Assembly (NCBI GenBank): GCA_900109895.1
Contig: FOBR01000005.1
Coordinates: 186,001 to 250,000 of the forward strand
Length of the DNA: 64,000 bases
Direction of reading: 5' to 3'
DNA from: a bacterium A37T11
GTDB lineage: Bacteria; Bacteroidota; Bacteroidia; Sphingobacteriales; Sphingobacteriaceae
Shown: piece by piece, positions 63,514 through 64,000 of the stretch
Position numbering within the stretch: the first letter of the stretch is position 1
Layout: each line of letters opens with the position of its first letter
Translations under genes and position numbers: made by a program
The notes under the pieces: model-generated
Told to the model about the DNA's origin: nothing
Database searches by the model: none
The model's input: the letters and a program-made list of their open reading frames with translations, nothing else

Positions 63514-63858
63514 ATGAACGATTGGGAAACACTTATCAATAAACTGCGGCAGTTCAACCAGGAGCGGGATTGGGCGCAATTTCATAATGCCAAAGACTTG
63601 GCGTTGGCACTGAGTATAGAGGCCTCGGAGCTCAATGAATTATTTCTGTGGAAGAAGGCGGAGGAGGCTGATCAGGAGAAAATCAAGGAAGAGCTGGCCG
63701 ATGTATTTGCCTTTGCGCTTCAGCTTGCCGATAAATACCAACTGGACGTGAATCAGATTGTCAGCGATAAAATAGCCAAAAATGCCCAGAAATACCCGGT
63801 TGATAAAGCCAAGGGTAGTGCTAAGAAGTACAATGAGCTTTCTCTATCCCCTCAATAA
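63514..63858 (+). CDS. MazG-like nucleotide pyrophosphohydrolase
   Basis: 114-residue all-helical pyrophosphatase of the MazG/RS21-C6-like family. The metal motif is complete: SIEASELNELFLWKKAEEADQEKIKEELADVFAFALQLAD, with the E-x-x-E and later E-x-x-D acidic residues that bind Mg2+. It hydrolyses NTPs or dNTPs, removing abnormal nucleotides or changing nucleotide pools in defence contexts. The ATG at 63514 follows TACCTTTA (63485-63492), a near-match to TAnnTTTG; the TTG at 63493 is less likely. The next gene begins inside its 3' end. Confidence 0.9.
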   Translation: MNDWETLINKLRQFNQERDWAQFHNAKDLALALSIEASELNELFLWKKAEEADQEKIKEELADVFAFALQLADKYQLDVNQIVSDKIAKNAQKYPVDKAKGSAKKYNELSLSPQ

Positions 63859-64000
63859 CCAGGCAGAGAAAATGCCCAGTGCATACGTAGGGGAGACCAC
63901 CGATGCCCAGAGCCGCTTTGCCAATCACCTCCACCATCCTGACAAGCAAAAACTCACCCAGGCCTACCTGATCTCCAGCGATAAATTCAACAAATCGGCT
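63833..64000 (+). CDS. GIY-YIG/DUF2075-like protein (5' end only, cut by the right edge)
   Basis: 56 residues visible, starting MSFLYPLNNQAEKMPSAYVGETTDAQSRFANHL and continuing to the window end with LTQAYLISSDKFNKSA. The LYPL...AYVGET pair resembles the two core strands of GIY-YIG nucleases, and the SSDKFNKSA segment resembles the start of DUF2075 proteins that carry such an N-terminal domain before a helicase-type ATPase. The ATG lies 26 bases inside MazG, so the two are coupled. The true start may be slightly different. The ATPase part cannot be seen. Confidence 0.5.
   Translation, partial: MSFLYPLNNQAEKMPSAYVGETTDAQSRFANHLHHPDKQKLTQAYLISSDKFNKSA

Noticed and set aside
1-64000. CRISPR array, tRNA, rRNA or intact insertion sequence
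   Set aside because: No evenly spaced repeats, no cloverleaf, no rRNA-like stretch and no transposase frame were noticed on either strand; I scanned by eye only.

Overview
The window looks like chromosomal DNA of a Bacteroidota bacterium, most like the Sphingobacteriaceae (Pedobacter/Sphingobacterium-type). The signs are two SusC/SusD pairs each preceded by an ECF sigma factor and a FecR-type anti-sigma factor, many lipoproteins, a LytS/LytTR two-component pair, and promoter elements of the Bacteroidota type (TAnnTTTG, some with an upstream TTG). Family assignments come from reading the sequence; no database search was run. I saw no rRNA, tRNA, CRISPR array or intact insertion sequence.

Layout. 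1-4.5 kb (minus): a heterodimeric-type ABC exporter pair (second gene runs off the left edge), then a TauE/SafE-type permease with a DUF1634 partner. 4.7-12.5 kb: housekeeping and mixed genes, namely an M13 metallopeptidase, a DUF1080 protein, a luciferase-like flavin oxidoreductase, MetA (residues predict acetyl-CoA use), a rhomboid protease and RmuC. 12.6-20.1 kb: sigma factor, FecR, SusC, SusD and a thioredoxin-like protein, an uptake locus with no glycosidase and a SusC lacking the STN signalling domain. 20.3-25.6 kb: a lipoprotein, a large TPR protein, and an AT-rich GH5-like glycosidase next to a short relic of a metallo-beta-lactamase gene. 25.7-36.9 kb (minus): a tightly coupled three-gene operon for an outer-membrane beta-barrel, a 2,511-residue secreted protein and a fibronectin-III protein.

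37-48 kb: small mixed genes: an ATPase, a GNAT and an MBL hydrolase divergent from a TetR regulator whose start overlaps a perfect 26-bp palindrome; a truncated cupin; four secreted or lipoprotein genes; the LytS/LytTR pair; and a frameshifted GOB-like subclass B3 metallo-beta-lactamase. 48.4-57.4 kb: a complete sigma/FecR/SusC(STN)/SusD/GH20 hexosaminidase locus, probably for GlcNAc-containing glycans. 57.6-59.5 kb: an MFS exporter divergent from an HxlR regulator.

59.5-64 kb is the accessory part and reads as a defence/toxin-antitoxin island. It holds an intact AbiEi-type antitoxin whose AbiEii toxin is cut to 44 residues and fused to the wreck of an AlbA_2-type ATP-binding gene. It also holds a three-gene toxin/XRE antitoxin/SecB-like chaperone operon (TAC architecture) and a MazG pyrophosphohydrolase overlapping the start of a GIY-YIG/DUF2075-like gene cut by the right edge. 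The TAC-like operon, the broken AbiE system and the giant surface-protein operon are the parts most worth following up.
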